Source: Microstegium vimineum (lineage: Eukaryota > Streptophyta > Magnoliopsida > Poales > Poaceae). Taken from it: a stretch of DNA of 64,000 nt. Positions 35,099 to 48,100 of this stretch are shown piece by piece; position 1 is the first letter of the stretch, and each line of letters starts with the position of its first letter. The DNA is taken from NCBI GenBank assembly GCA_022036555.1, contig CM039119.1, positions 25,688,723-25,752,722 of the forward strand, written 5' to 3'. Both the position numbers and the translations under genes were made by a program. The notes below the pieces were generated by a model. It did not search any database. It was not told the origin of the DNA and worked only from the letters and a program-made list of their open reading frames with translations.

Positions 35099-36627
35099 TA
35101 GTCGCTATCCTCGTCCATGTGGTCATCATCATCATCTTCATCTTCACCTTCTTCTTCCTCATCATCATCAGGGGCTGAAGTGAAGTGAACGCCAGGACCA
35201 CTAGCATGGCCCTTGCGTCTCGGAGGCCGCTGCTCTGAGATCTCCTCCTCATCATCATCCTCATCACTTGAGCCATAGGGGGACTCCTCGCTGAGCTCTG
35301 GTGGAGGAGTGAGAGGAGATAACTACATGAGGCCCTACTCCTGTTTGAGCTATCTGATCTCAAGTCTGGTCTGGTAAGCATGGTTGTTGGCATAGCAGAT
35401 GCCACTAAATATCTTCTTCATGATCTTGCCAAGCTTACCCTTTCTCTTGCCTCTGCCAGCTGCTGCTGCTGTGGAAGACTCAGGGCGATCTGGAGCTGTT
35501 GCCCTGGTGCTATCTCTGGGAGGAGTCACTACCTCCTGAATGGTAGTAGAGTGAACTGCCTTCTCTACTCTATAAGGCTCATGGACATTGTCCCTGTTAT
35601 ACATCCGACCAGTCACTCTCTCAATGATGAACATTAAGTAGGGAGCATAAGGAAGTCCCTTCCTAGCATCATCAGCAGCAATAAAGATCTCATCCCACAG
35701 AAAGCGTGCCACTGAGAAAGGTGGTGCTCCACCTCTCATCCTCCTTAGCACATTCTTAGATGTGGCATAGAGGTTTGAAGCTGATCCCACCTTGGGATAG
35801 AGAGTAGTCCTAAAGAGGTTGTTTAAGATATAGTAGTTACTCCTTAACCCCTTCACAAGACCATCTCCATACTCAGGCTCAATGTAAAGTTGAGAGATTT
35901 CTTCATTGGTCAAGCCTCTCTCATCATGAATGTTGGAGCACTCTCTGTCATCATCTCCAAAGCCAAGAAGGCGGGCAAAAGTCACATAATCCAATCTGTA
36001 GTGCATGCCCTCAGTCATCCAGTGCATCACATGATTCTCTCTGTCAAGGTAGTAGGTGGCATAAAACTGATGGATGATCTTAGTGTTCCAACCATTCTGG
36101 AAACCCATCCACTCATACATACCTAGCTATCTGCACTGGTCAATGACTCTGTCAAACACAGATTCTTTCTTGTTCTCCAGAAGCTCCCAATCAACATACT
36201 CCATCTTGATTATCTTGGGCTTGCTAGCATGAAAGAGAACAGTGGAATAGTAATCAGAATGAAAAACATTCTAGAATTTGTAGTCCACTCCCATGTCCTT
36301 TGGCACATCATAGGGATAGATGGCCCTTTGCTCTTGGACAGATTTGAACTGATTTTGATAGCTGACCCTGTTTCTTGCACGACTATCCTGAGGCTCTCTG
36401 ACATGAACCTCCTCAGGGTGCTCAATGAGGTAAGAGCCATCAAATAGACCCAAATCTAGAGGTGTCCTAGGACAAGCACCCTCCATTATGGTTCTCCCTG
36501 CCCTTTGCAATTCCTCCTCTTGAATTATCCTCTGCCTGGGATTCAGGCCATCATCAGCTCTGGGAGTACGAGTCTTTGTCCTTGACCCCTTTCCTCTAGC
36601 ACCACCACTCGATCCACCGGCATCCAT
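35099..36627 (-). pseudogene. F post-pol ORF, Athila ORF-1-like module with acidic tail (five amber codons)
   Basis: One minus frame runs from the ATG at 36627 (MDAGGSSGG) to about 35099. It is interrupted only by TAG codons: near 36271, 36128, 35351, 35325 and 35316. Order: basic Gly/Arg-rich N-terminus, a conserved middle with IHQFYATYYLD, HWMTEGMHYRLDYVTFARLLGF and LPYAPYLMFIIERVTG, a KRKGKLGK basic patch, and an Asp/Glu-rich tail (35100-35180, the source of the CATCATCAT repeats). It occupies the envelope-like position of SIRE elements, but I see no signal peptide or membrane anchor. The middle resembles the E-family ORF in pattern. Confidence 0.6.
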
Positions 36628-37535
36628 CTATGCATTAAAAGGAGAAAAAGGTTAAGTTGCTGCACTTAGACAGTGACTAGGAACCCTAGTGGAAAGATTC
36701 AATCAAAAACGAGAGTCTATGGTTGATTGGAGGAGCAAGTGCATTGGTGTTGCTGCCCTGGTGGTGCAGACAGCACCCATACATGCTCTTCCAATCCACC
36801 ATGGAATCTAGGTTTTGACCAAATCTAACTACTGGAGATACATCACCATACATAATGCAACTACTAACAACCTAAATCCCATCTCAAAATCCATACATTG
36901 CATAGATCAAGCCAAGTTAGGGTTTCATGTTATTACCTTTGAAAGAGAGGGGTGAGGATGAAGAAGGTCGGGCTTGAACGGAGCTTGACGCAGGGAGGAA
37001 GATCCTCCACACCTCCACCAATGGAAGCACCTCCGAAGGGCGGCACCGCTAGGGAAGAAGAGAGGGACCTCCGGGCTCCCTAGGTCTACTTGGAGTTGAG
37101 AGAGGAGAAAGAGAGGGTTCTGTTGGGGGAAAAGGACTTAGGATGGAGTCCCCTCGGGCCTGGGGTTAGGAATAAAGGAGGGCCCGAGAGATGGACTTGG
37201 ACCCGACCCTCTCTGGTCGGTTAAGTCGCGGCACTGCCAGACTAGGTCCGTCACTGCCGTGCCAGGGGCCGGCACTGCTGGCCAAGCCAGGCAGTGAGGA
37301 GCTATGCCACTTTATACTTAATATTTATGCACTTGTAGACATGTACTCCTTGCCCTATGATGGTCAGTAAGCAATTCAACAATACATACAATGACCACCA
37401 TACTCAAGTTTCTTTCAAAATTGGTTGAAATTTTCAAAGTTTTGCCTAAGTCGCTAGGTGGACAAACCATACATTGTTGAAATTTTCAATGTTTTGCCTA
37501 AGTTGTTAGGTGGACAAACAAATGTGTTCTATAGT
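36628..37535 (-). other. F spacer between RNase H and post-pol ORF
   Basis: No ORF. It contains dyads of the family near 37216-37280. It would hold the splice acceptor or promoter needed to express the downstream ORF; I cannot identify either with confidence. Confidence 0.45.
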
Positions 37536-39438
37536 TCAAACCACATTATGAGAATCAAATATATTCAACTCACTACGCAAAGCACAAAACCTTGTCTCAT
37601 CGAGAGGCATGGTGAAGATATCGGCTAGTTGCTTTTCGGTGCTCACATAGCGAATTGCGATATCTCCTTTTAATTCGTGATCTCTCAAGAAGTGGTGATG
37701 AATGTCTATGTGTTTGGTTCTAGAGTGACTAACCGGGTTATTTGCGAGTTTGATGGCACTCTCGTTATCACACAAGAGAGGTATCTTGGTGAATTGACAT
37801 CCGAAATCTTTTAAGGTTTGCCTCATCCAAAGTAGTTGAGCACAACATGCGCCGACTGCAATATACTCGGCCTCGGTGGTGGAAAGGGCTACACAATTTT
37901 GCTTTTTAGAACTTCAAGACACTGGGGACCATCCAAGGAATTGACACGTCCCCGAAGTGCTTTTTTGATCTACCTTGCAATCGACGTAATCGGAATCCGA
38001 ATACCCAAGTAGATCGAACTTAGAGCCCTTAGGATACCATAAGCCAAGGTTAGGAGTGAAAACTAGATATCTCAAGATTCTCTTAACAGCCACCAAGTGG
38101 CACTCTTTCTGGTTAGCTTGAAATCTAGAACATATACACACACTAAGCATTATGTCCAGCCTAGATGCACATAAGTAAAGGAGAGAGCCGATCATGGAGC
38201 GATATACCTTTATGTCCATGGATTTCCCTCCTTCATCAAGATCAAGATGTCCATTAGTTGGCATGGGGGTCTTGATTGGCTTTGCATTCACCATGTCAAA
38301 CTTTCTCAACATATCATGGGTGTACTTTGTTTGGCATAAGAATGTCCCTTCCTTGAGTTGCTTGATTTGAAACCGAGGAAGAACTTTAGCTCACCCATCA
38401 TAGACATCTCAAATCTCTTAGTCATGATCCTACTAAACTCATCACAAAAGGATTGGTTAGTACTACCAAATATTATGTCATCGACATATATTTGGCACAC
38501 AAAGATATCATTTTGACTTTATGAGTGAAGAGAGTAGGATCCGCTTTGCCTATTTCAATGCCTTGTTTGAGTAGAAATTCCTTAAGGCATTCATACCATG
38601 CTCTTGGTGCTTGCTTAAGCCCATAGAGCGCCTTATGGAGCTTGAAGACATGATGTGGGAACTTGGGATCTTCAAAACCCGGTGGCTGCTCAACATAAAC
38701 CAACTCTTGGATAGGGTCGTTGAGGAATGCACTCTTCACATCCATTTGATATAGCTTGAAATCATGGTGGGCAGCATAGGCTAGAAGCATTCGAATTGCT
38801 TCAAGTCTAGCCACCAATGCATAAGTCTCTTCAAAGTCCAAACCCTCCACTTGAGTGAATCCTTGAGCAACCAATCTTGCCTTGTTCCTTGTCATCACGC
38901 CTTGCTCATCTTGCTTGATGCGGAAGACCCATTTGGTTCCAATCACATTGGTATTTGGTCTTTCCACCAATGACCAAACCTTGCTCCTTTCAAAGCTATT
39001 TAGCTCTTCTTGCATAGCCATCACCCAATCCGGATCATCGAGAGCTTGCTCAACCTTAAGAGGTTCCAAAGAGGAGACAAAAGAGTAAAATTGACAAAAA
39101 TTTGCCAATTGTGAACGAGTAGTTACCCCCCTTTGAAGACTCCCAAGTATATTGTCAACGGGATGATCCTTTTGAATGGTTTGCCTCAATCTTGGGTGTT
39201 CTGTGGCTTCTTGTTGATCAGCTTGGTCATCATACTCATACTCATACTCTTCAAATATTGGTTGTAGGTTTCTTGGGGTTGTTGGTGAAGAACTTGCTGC
39301 TGCCTGTCTGCTTGGTCCGGCAATGCCGGCCTCTGGTCCGGCAGTGCTGGCCACAGGCACAGAGGCCTGACCAGGGAGCACTGCTGGCCCTTCTTCTTCA
39401 AGTCTTGGGGAAGTAGCTTCAGCACCTTGAGGTTCCAT
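37536..39438 (-). pseudogene. F pol: reverse transcriptase and RNase H
   Basis: Starting high: a hinge rich in Pro, Ala and Gly, then RT with NVIGTKWVFRIKQDE, GFTQVEGLDFEETYA, YQMDVKSAFLN, ALYGLKQAPRAWYE and IYVDDIIFGST (38471-38498). Frame changes occur near 38512 and 38370. The connection reads VYRSMIGSLLYLCASRLDI, and RNase H has DSDY, TEAEY, LLCDNESAIKL and HSRTKHIDI, with a stop after GWSPVS near 37914. All catalytic motifs are still readable, so the copy decayed recently. Confidence 0.85.
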
Positions 39439-39816
39439 TTATGTGGCCTGGACTTCTTGTGGCCTAATGTCACCAATGGCCATATTCTTGATTGCTTCAC
39501 ATGGTGGTTCCTCATTACCTACAATCACTTGATCAATTTGCTCTACTTGCGAGCCACTAGATTCATCAAATGTCACATTTATTGCGATTTCAAGTTTTCC
39601 TAAGGTCTTGTTGAATACACGATAGGCATGCTCATTTGATCCATAACTAAGAAGAAAACCTTCATCAACTTTAGGTGCAAACTTAGAGGTTTTGGGTTTC
39701 TTGTTAAGTATGAAACACTTGCACCCAAAAACTCTAAAGTATGACACCTTTCGTTTGTTACCGGTTAGAAGCTCATATGAAGTCTTCTTCAAGATCTTGT
39801 GTAGATAGAGCCTGTT
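39439..39816 (-). pseudogene. F integrase C-terminal part, below insertion G
   Basis: Starts at the G insertion site and continues the integrase frame of 50105-51092: SYELLTGNKRKVSYFRVFGCKC and YGSNEHAYRVFNK. It ends in an amber after EVQAT (39436-39438), with pol continuing in frame. Confidence 0.8.
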
Positions 39817-39821
39817 GATAG
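39817..39821 (+). repeat. TSD GATAG, left copy, of element G
   Basis: GATAG is repeated at 50105-50109, immediately outside the other LTR of G. Confidence 0.88.
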
Positions 39822-40918
39822 TGTTGACACCATTTTTTGACACGTGTCAAGTAGGCTGAGGCTTGACTGGTCAATGGCCGTTCTCTATCGGCATCAGGAA
39901 AATTTTGAGCCAATGTTGCCGATGGAAAACTGCTGCAGTGAACCAAGTGCGTTGCCGATGGAGGTTGGATGATCTTTGCCGACAAAAGTTAATTGGTGAA
40001 GTGTTGCTGAAGCTGAGTACCAATAAAGGGATCATTACCGATGGCCGATGAAGGATAGTTGCCGATTGCCGATGAAGGGTAGTTGCCGATTGCCGATGGG
40101 GGATGATTGGTGAAGAGTTACCAGCACAAGGACGCTAATCAGAAATGTTGCCGATCAAGGAAGTGTTGCCGATGCCGATGGGCGTAACTTAGTACTTGGC
40201 GGCACAAGAAGGTTGCCGGTGGTCGAAAGAAGGAAAGTGCGGATTAAAGGGATCTATCGATGGAAAGTTTTCATCGAAGAGAAGGATAAGGAAACTAGTG
40301 TTTTATACCAGTATTATTATAGTAGTTTAAGTCCGACTCTTGCATGAGTCATTTATTTCCCTTTAAAATAGGTGTGTTTGATTAGGAAATAAATATTGTT
40401 ATCCGGCTCCTGCGCGAGTCAGTTTCCTTTAAAGTAGGAGTTTGTTTTAGGAAGGATATGTGTCGTGTCTTTGTACAACTCTCCATGCGGGAGTATAAAT
40501 ATGTGCCCGAGGGCTATGGAATAATCAATCCAATTCAAAACAAACCAATTCTACTTTTATCTTACTTTTATCGCAATTTACCTCTTTTCTGCATTAGTTA
40601 TAGCTATTAACGAGTTCTTCAAGCTTTCGACGGGCTGCATCATCCTGATCTCCGTCAAATCCTTGCTAGTTCCGCGTGGGAGTACCTCTGAGCTTTGGCA
40701 ATCCGGGCGTATCGCTGTTTGCCTCGTTCAGCTCTGCTCTAGTTACCCTTGATCAATCTGAGCCTTGACGTCCGGGCGCATCGCTGTCGTCTCGTTCAGT
40801 TTGTTCTAGTTATCATCCTTGTCGATTGATTGGTCAAATCGACTGGCACGCCTCCGGAATAGCGAGCTTTGGGTAATAGCCCGAGGTGTTCACAGATCTG
40901 ACGCTTTTTGTGTCAACG
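39822..40918 (+). repeat. G 5' LTR
   Basis: Begins TGTTGACACC and ends TGTCAACG (3' LTR: TGTCAACA). Within the first 400 bases there are 11 CCGAT motifs and one ATCGG, all upstream of TATAAAT (40494-40500). Confidence 0.9.
40494..40500 (+). promoter_or_regulatory. G LTR TATA box
   Basis: GGGAGTATAAATATGTGCCC, downstream of the motif cluster. The copy in the 3' LTR is at 49680-49686. Confidence 0.65.
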
Positions 40919-40925
40919 CCTCTTT

Positions 40926-40943
40926 TGGCACGCCCAGTGGGAC
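40926..40943 (+). other. G primer-binding site
   Basis: TGGCACGCCCAGTGGGAC, a few bases after the LTR end. This PBS form is frequent in grass Tat-type elements. Confidence 0.7.
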
Positions 40944-40971
40944 CCAGATTATACAAATCCACGTATTCGGC

Positions 40972-43900
40972 ATGGGTGATCACGCCGATGTCAACCAGAG
41001 GAATGTCATTGAAGTTTCTGAGGCCGGTCTGAAAGATGATCAAAAGCAGACCATGGAACGGGCTATGGAGGAATACAAGCGCTCATATCTCAGATCCTTC
41101 AGCCTAAACGGGATCGGCGAAGCAGTTCAGAAGCAAGATCCGCCGTCGCCACGGCAGGCCATTCTCTACGCCGATCCTGGTAAAGTACAAGATACGGTTA
41201 ATTATGCATTAGATAATGTATTAATTAGCCAGTCCAATGTGCTGTCCGACACTGTGTGCAATGCTGTCAAGCAAGCTTTCAAGGGACAGGCACCATATTA
41301 TGTTGGTCCAGAATATCGTCAGCTCGGATCGGCATCTGCTGCGGCTCCATCGGCGGTTCCAAGGGTATTCACACCAATTATGAGCCGGTCTGCCGATGAG
41401 GTCGCGCCACAAGGATTAAGCCCAACAAGCACTACCCATGTAAATACGAATCTGGTGGCTTCAACAATGTCCGGACCCGTGATCCAGAATCAGCCAATGT
41501 CAGCCGACGGCTGGGGGTACGGTATGTATTCAAATCTATCTGCTGATTCCAGATTGGTCCGGGTTAACCATGCAGGGGAGGTTCCTATGACATCGGCAAC
41601 ATCCGTACAGCCGATGGTTCCAGCAATGCATTATACTACGTCTCCAACGACGCAGTCGCTGACAGGGAATGTACGAATAGCAATACCTAGAGTGCTGTAC
41701 GCCCAAACATCGGCAAGTCACCTGCCGATACAACAAAGTCCAGCTACCGCCAGTCAACCCATGGTGGCAATAAATTACCCGGCGCCACAAGAACAAGTCT
41801 CGGCTGGCTATCAGTCACCGGCAGCCGTCTAGCCGGTGCAGCAAGGTGTGCCGATCGCCAATCAACCTGTATCGGCAGTCACTGCTCATGTTGTGATGCC
41901 CGGGAGTCCAGGTAATTGTCCAGGGGTACAACGAGAACAAACGCTAGCCGGTTATCAGCTATCGGCAAATGCCTGGCCGATGCGACAAGACGCGCCGACA
42001 GATGATCAGTCTATATCGGCGAATTCTTGGCCGATGCAACAAGGTATGTTGAATGTCAGTCAGCCCGCATCGGCCGTGGCTGCTCAACCTGCGGTGGCTG
42101 CAAATCAAAGCTATCATCCCAGGATACGAGAGTTGCGAGCCTCAGCTGGCTATCAGTCACCGGCGACTGCTTGGCCGATACAACAAGGTGTGCCAATTGC
42201 CAATCAATCTGCATCGGCCATGACCGCTCAAGATGTGGTACCCACAGGTCAAGGCGATCATTCAAGGGTGCCAGAACGACGGATCTCAGCTGGCAATCAA
42301 CCGATGGTGAACTCCTGGCCGATGCAAAGCATGTTAAATGCCAATCAGCCTGCATCGGCAATAGTTGCTCAGCCTATGATACTTGTAGATCAACGCTATC
42401 ATCCGAAGGTACAAGGGTTGCAAGAGTCAGCTGGTTATCAGCCATCGGTAAATCACGTACCAATAACGCCTAACGCAGGTTGGATCAGTCAATCATCGAT
42501 CCAGCAGGAATATGTGCAGCCTGAGCACCAAACGACAGGGGTTCCACAGCATTGCCCAGCGAATCTTCCAAGTGAAGTATCGGTACATCAACCGATAAGT
42601 ATTACACTGCAATACTCGCAGGAAAGAGTGTACAATGAAACATCGGTACAGCAACTGATGAATGCAATAAATATAATGCCACAACACAAGCTAGCAACAG
42701 TGCAAAGTTACTCATCAGCACTACAGACGATGCATGGTGTTATCATGACTGGTGCCGTGCACACGCCAATTGTCCCAAGTGCTTGGATGTCAAGATCTGG
42801 AGAGATAGATCAGCATACTCAGTCGACAGGCATCCAGAGTTGCTCGTCGGTTAATCAGCCGATACACAATGTCCAACGGATTGGTGTTACTAATGTATCG
42901 GTTGCCCCGAGTTGCTCGCCACAGGGATATGTAATACATCAACTAGTGGACATCCAGAGTGGTCCATCGGTTAATCAACCGATACACAATACTCAACAGG
43001 TTGGAGCTATTAATGAGCCGATCGCTCTGGCCTACTTAATGCAAAAATTTGAAGAGATTGGTGCTGCTGATGTATCAATTGCTCCGGTTTGCTCACTGCG
43101 GAAACATGAAGGGATGCATCCCTCTGCTCAGCTAGAGAGCGGGTCTACGCATCGGCAATGTCCAGACACAAAAGCGTTTTCGACCGAGAAGATAGAGCAT
43201 TCAGAGCTGGACGAAGAGCCAAGCCTTGATGCTGCTAAATTGGAGAAATTTGCCTTTGATATCATCGAAGCCGATCAGGGTGTTGAATCATTTGAGCCCA
43301 GGGAGATTTGGTGCACAAAGGTGCTCTTTGTTGGACAAGGGGGCTCTGAATCAGATGACAAGATGAATGTCGACTCTGTTGAATGGGTGAATGATGGGGA
43401 GCTGATGCCTTACGTGCTCGACCAGAAAAGGGCTGGAAAATTCACCTTCGATGTCACGAAGGCCAATGGGATATTTGACCTATTGCTTCGGGAAGGGCGA
43501 ATTAAGCTAGCCCCTAATCAGGTAATTCCATCGGCTGAGGAACTCAGGGAGACCAGGTACTGCAAGTGGCACAATATAATTTCTCACAGTACCGACGACT
43601 GTGAAGTGTTCAGGCAGCAGTTGCAGTCGGAAATTAACTCTGGACGGATCCGATTTGAATGTCCTAAAGCCCAAAAACTGATGGAAATTGATTAGCGCCC
43701 GTTTCCAAATAATATGGTGGAAGTCGGTGGAAGGACTAAGGTGTTGACATCGGACGCTGCTAGAAAGAGTGCATCGGTAGATCCTGATCATCAAGTGGCT
43801 AAGCGCGACGTCGGAAAGTTTGTCGATGACAGGAAATGCGAGAGAATTGCCGGTAAAGGTGGCTGTGTCAACAGGGCTCCTGGTATAATAATCACGCACA

Positions 43901-44517
43901 AGCTACCAAGACGAAACTATCGGCAATCACGAGATGAACGATACCGACAGGAGGGAAAGGAATATCGGGAGTGGCTTTGTCGGAAGAATCATTGGAGGTG
44001 TCCCTTCTTTATTCACTGTTGGGAGGAGGGAATTAGGCTACCCACTGCCGATGATTGTCCTGAATGCAACGGGTATCACACTGCCGATCAGTCAGGTAAG
44101 CTTTGTTTAGATGATCGGGCATCTAGGTGCGCCAAACCGCTCAGAGAGAGGAGATCGGTACGTGACCAACTGGGGGGCAAGCTTAATGCCCATAGAAGGC
44201 TTGGCGGGCAGATTGATCAAGGGGAGAGCAAGGAGCAGACCAAGACAAAAACACCTGATGAAGAAGTGCTCTCCAGAAATTCAAACATCGGAAGAAATAC
44301 CGATGTAAGCAATGGAAAGCAGCACCAGCCTGTCTGGAAGGCCAAACTCCCTCAGTGGTGCCCTAACGGTTTAACAAAAACCCAGAGAAGAAGAATTCAG
44401 CACCGACGCCGCAATGACCTGTTCGATGATGCAGAAATCTCAAGGGAGAAGCAGTGGAGGCCAAAGTGCAAGGATGGAGATCCATCGGCAGACAGCAATA
44501 TTTTGCTGATGGTCTAA
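40972..44517 (+). pseudogene. G gag, long repeat-containing form (two amber codons)
   Basis: One frame of 1,182 codons runs from ATG (MGDHADVNQRNVIEV) to TAA, broken only by TAG at 41830-41832 (Trp in the parallel repeats) and 43693-43695 (probable Gln). The region 41780-42470 consists of about five diverged repeats of 46-47 residues around SAGYQSPATAWPIQQG and ANQPASA; a second repeat pair around VNQPIHN lies at 42840-43020. The C-terminal half has the Tat Gag motifs CKWHNIISHSTDDC (43561-43602), CRKNHWRCPFF and DDCPECNG. No capsid-like domain is obvious in the N-terminal half, so the repeats may replace it. It may be a structural protein packaged by an autonomous partner. Confidence 0.75.
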
Positions 44518-45109
44518 TCGAGGTCAATCTTGGATCTGTTGGCTTGAAGGCCGTGCTCGAAGTTACATTGGCGATTTCAATACTTGGGGGCACTTGCCGA
44601 TGGTCTGTGTATGGGGTGCTGTACTGCCGATAAATTCGTTAGCTACCAGAAGATGGCCTCTCGGCATTGTCCTAATCCTGATCTGATGGAAGTATGAAGC
44701 CTCGTTGCCGATTATTGCCGCGGTCGGGCTAAATACCAGGGTCTGTTAATAAGTTGGGATTACTCGGGATTTTAGCCGATTCGATGAGTTATGGTATCGG
44801 TGATGACTGCCAATGACTGGGTGAACGAGTTTGCCGATGGTACTATGGCGTGGAGATTGATTGTACCGATAGGGACCAAGTTTTAAGCTTGGAAGATTGT
44901 TTCCTAATCAAGAGGGTTCTTATCAGGAGGGACGTTTTACTCCCAGCAATACCTGCGTTCGTGGAACTACAAGAAGTCAACATACAGCGTACTCGTTTGA
45001 ATACCGATGAAAGGAAAATTATGATACATCGGTAAAAACGTGTAAACGTTATATTACAAAGCCCAGAATTAAGTATCGGAGTTACATTTTTGCCGATACG
45101 ACAAATGAA
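44518..45109. other. G spacer between the convergent gag and PMD genes
   Basis: No ORF of note. Several CCGAT/ATCGG motifs occur here. It must contain the 3' ends of the two convergent transcription units, which may overlap. Confidence 0.5.
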
Positions 45110-48100
45110 TTACAGCAAGGAATGAATGGTTGATATTGCACGCAGGCGAATCTGTTCTATTTCGTCCATCTCCTTGGCGTCAGCATCGGCAGAGCCCTCA
45201 ACCGGCTTGATCTTCTTCTTCCATAAGATGGCTTGCCGAGCGTTCTGGTCCCTCTCTTGCTACAGAACCCTGATGGCATCAGATAATTGGGTTCTCTGTT
45301 GGTTCACTGCGGTCAGGTCCTCTTCAACCTTTTGTAACTCGGCCAACATCTCTTCTTTTTTGGCCGATAGCCGAGTGATTTCTTGATCGAGGCCGTTGAT
45401 GGAGGCTTCTGCCTGGCCGATGCCTTTGTGCTTTTTATCGGCAATTTTCTTGAACCTGAGCTTCTCTTCCTCGCCCTTGGATTGGGCAGCCCTATCGGCA
45501 ATCCGACGGGAAAGCCACTGGTATTGGATTTGCTTGATGTCGAGGAAGGTTGCCTGGAGAAGGGTTTCTGCCATATCAGCAGGGAGATGACTTTGGATGT
45601 CTTTGAAAGCAATCCTTGCTGCCGATGAATCTTGAATGAGCTGGGATGTATCTTGTAGCAGCAAGGAAAGCAGTGCCTCGAGGTTGGTCTTGATCTCTGC
45701 CGACAGAGCTGGGACAGAGCTCTCTTCCTCCCCATCGTCATCAGGTATGTCGACTGAGTAGGAAAACAGGCTGTCTGCTTGGAAGAGGCCTTGACGTTGG
45801 TCTTTATCCTGCGGGTTGAGGCTGAAGGAGAAAAGACTATCTGGAGAATCTTGGGCCTGAAGATAGAAGAGTTATAATATGCCGATCGAAGGATTATATT
45901 AGAATTTTCAAGTGATTAACTTACCATCTTGAAGCGGATCTCTTGCCCAGGACTTGGCATTCTAGATAGCCCAGCCTCATCTTGGACATCGGCAGCGGTT
46001 GCCGATGAATGAGCTTCTGCCAGAGGAGCAGTCGATGCCGTTGTTGATGGTGGTGCTATCGCTGACGTTGCTTCTGGTGTGATACTTGGTTGTGGCGGTA
46101 ATGCCGCTTTTTCATCGGGTCTTCGGGTGGTACCGATGCCGATGTCACCTTTGCCGCTACACTGGGCAGAGTTGTCTCATCAGCAATTTCGACTAACGGC
46201 ACCGATGCTGATGTTGCTTCAGCTGCTGCCGTGGGTGCAGTCGCCTCATCAGGGATATCGGCTGATGGCGCCGATACCGATGCTGCCTCCGCCGTCATAA
46301 TAGGTGTTTCTTCATCGGGGACTTTTGCTGATGGTGCAGATGTCGATGCTACTCCCACTGCCATTGCGGGTGTTTCCTCATCGGGAGCTTCGGTTGGCGG
46401 TATCGATGTCGATGCTGTTTCTGCAGCGGATGGAACTGTTTCTTGAATAAGGGCGTCATTCATCGGTTGGTCTGGAATAGGAGCCGATGGAGTTTCTGCA
46501 GATGACGTACCAACAGTTGGTGGTGCTGCTTGTGCCGATGGCGAAGATGGGCTGGCCAGCCTCAAGCATCTCCTATTCCTTGGCGCAGCAGTGGAAGAAG
46601 ATCCAGCCCGTTTCGATGAGGACTAGGGGCATCGGCAGCCGAACTTGGAGGTGCTTGTTTGCTTGGAGCAGTTGCCGATGACCTCATAGCCTGGAAGTAT
46701 TCAGTGCAAGTTATATAAAAATAAATTGTGGCCAATCAAGCAGTATATAATCGGTATGAGTGAAGGTGAGTTTACTGCAAACACCCGCGTCAGGGCAGCA
46801 GCAGCGGCCGATGTAGACTTGGCTTTTGCAGGTGTCGGTGTGGGTACCTGTAGAGGAATGAAGGCAGCCAATGAAGGAGCTTTATTTCCGATGAGTGATA
46901 CGGGACTCATCATTCGAAGCTTGAAGGGCTTGCCGCTCTTACTCATCGGAGGAATCGGGTCATCAACCTGTCAAACACAAGAAGGTTAAATACCGATGGC
47001 GAAGGCAAAAGGAAAGAATACATCGGAATGAGAACTTACTACGTCGTCGGAGACGATGTGATCGGCATCGATCATGTGCCGATAGTAGTGAGACGATTTG
47101 GCGAACAGTTGGCACCTCCATTCTTGCCACCAAGACTTGTACTCATTTGTGATAAAGGAGGTTGGTGACCAGGAGGACAGATCGAGGTCTGATACATCGG
47201 CGTGGGGTGGAAGGTTGACAATCTTGTTCCAGTCTAGAGCACTGGAGAATGTTTGCCTGGGCTTCACTACCTTCGAATAGCAAAGCTTGATCGACAGTTG
47301 ACCAAACGCCAGCTGTCTTGCCGCTACCGATGGGTAGTAGAACTCAAATGATGCGGGGGCGTTCTTTCCCGATCCAAAGATATTCACTGGAATAGCTCGG
47401 GGGGTGATGCTGGCCTTCATAATTATCTGGTTTTCAAGCACATTCCCATCGGTAAGATTGAACAGCAGTGGCCACCAGAGCCGTTCTGTGGCAGGAATTC
47501 CATTATAGAACTTCTGGAAAAATAGACCGACTTGTTCCGCATCGGCATCGGTCCCTGGCAGCACTATAGTGGCTTCTCCAAAGTTGAGTGGAGGGCGAGT
47601 TGCCGATTCATCCTCCCCACACTGGTGGTCTTCTGGTATGTCTCGTGGGAAACGTTGGGCGAACAAGTCAAGTTGAAGTGCCTTCTGCATATGTGCGTTC
47701 AACCAAATATGGATGAACCACTAGGGGCCTCCAAGGTTGCCAATGTGCTCACCTAGCAATAACTTCTGGGATACTTGGTGGAGAAGACAGTATACCGATC
47801 CTAGAAGATATCTACCCAAGGGAAGTCTTGTCCCATCGGCAAGAAGTTCAGCTGCTGGAAGATACATAGTAGTGGGTCCAACTGCTCTGCCAGAGAAGAT
47901 GAACTTGTCCAGCCACATGTTCAGGAAAGTGGCATGCTCCCTCTGGTTTACCGATCCTGTCTTCTGGTATTCCTGAATATAGCCTGTCCAGCCGCCGATG
48001 TTCCGGGTGTTCACCTTATGCTCAGCTTTCTTGTTGAACAAGGTGAAGGTATCGGCAGAGGACATGTCTAGGCCAGTCAACATGTGGACATCGGCAAGAG

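Noticed and set aside
35125..35171. CATCATCAT/CTTCTTCTT microsatellite
   Set aside because: It is the coding sequence of the acidic tail of the F post-pol ORF (Asp/Glu codons on the minus strand).
42027..42473. 148-codon frame overlapping the gag repeats of G
   Set aside because: It is the alternative-frame shadow of the tandem repeat and has no independent start or domain.
41836..43695. Separate gene start in G at a GTG codon
   Set aside because: The frame upstream is the same and is broken only by one TAG, so it is one gag reading frame.
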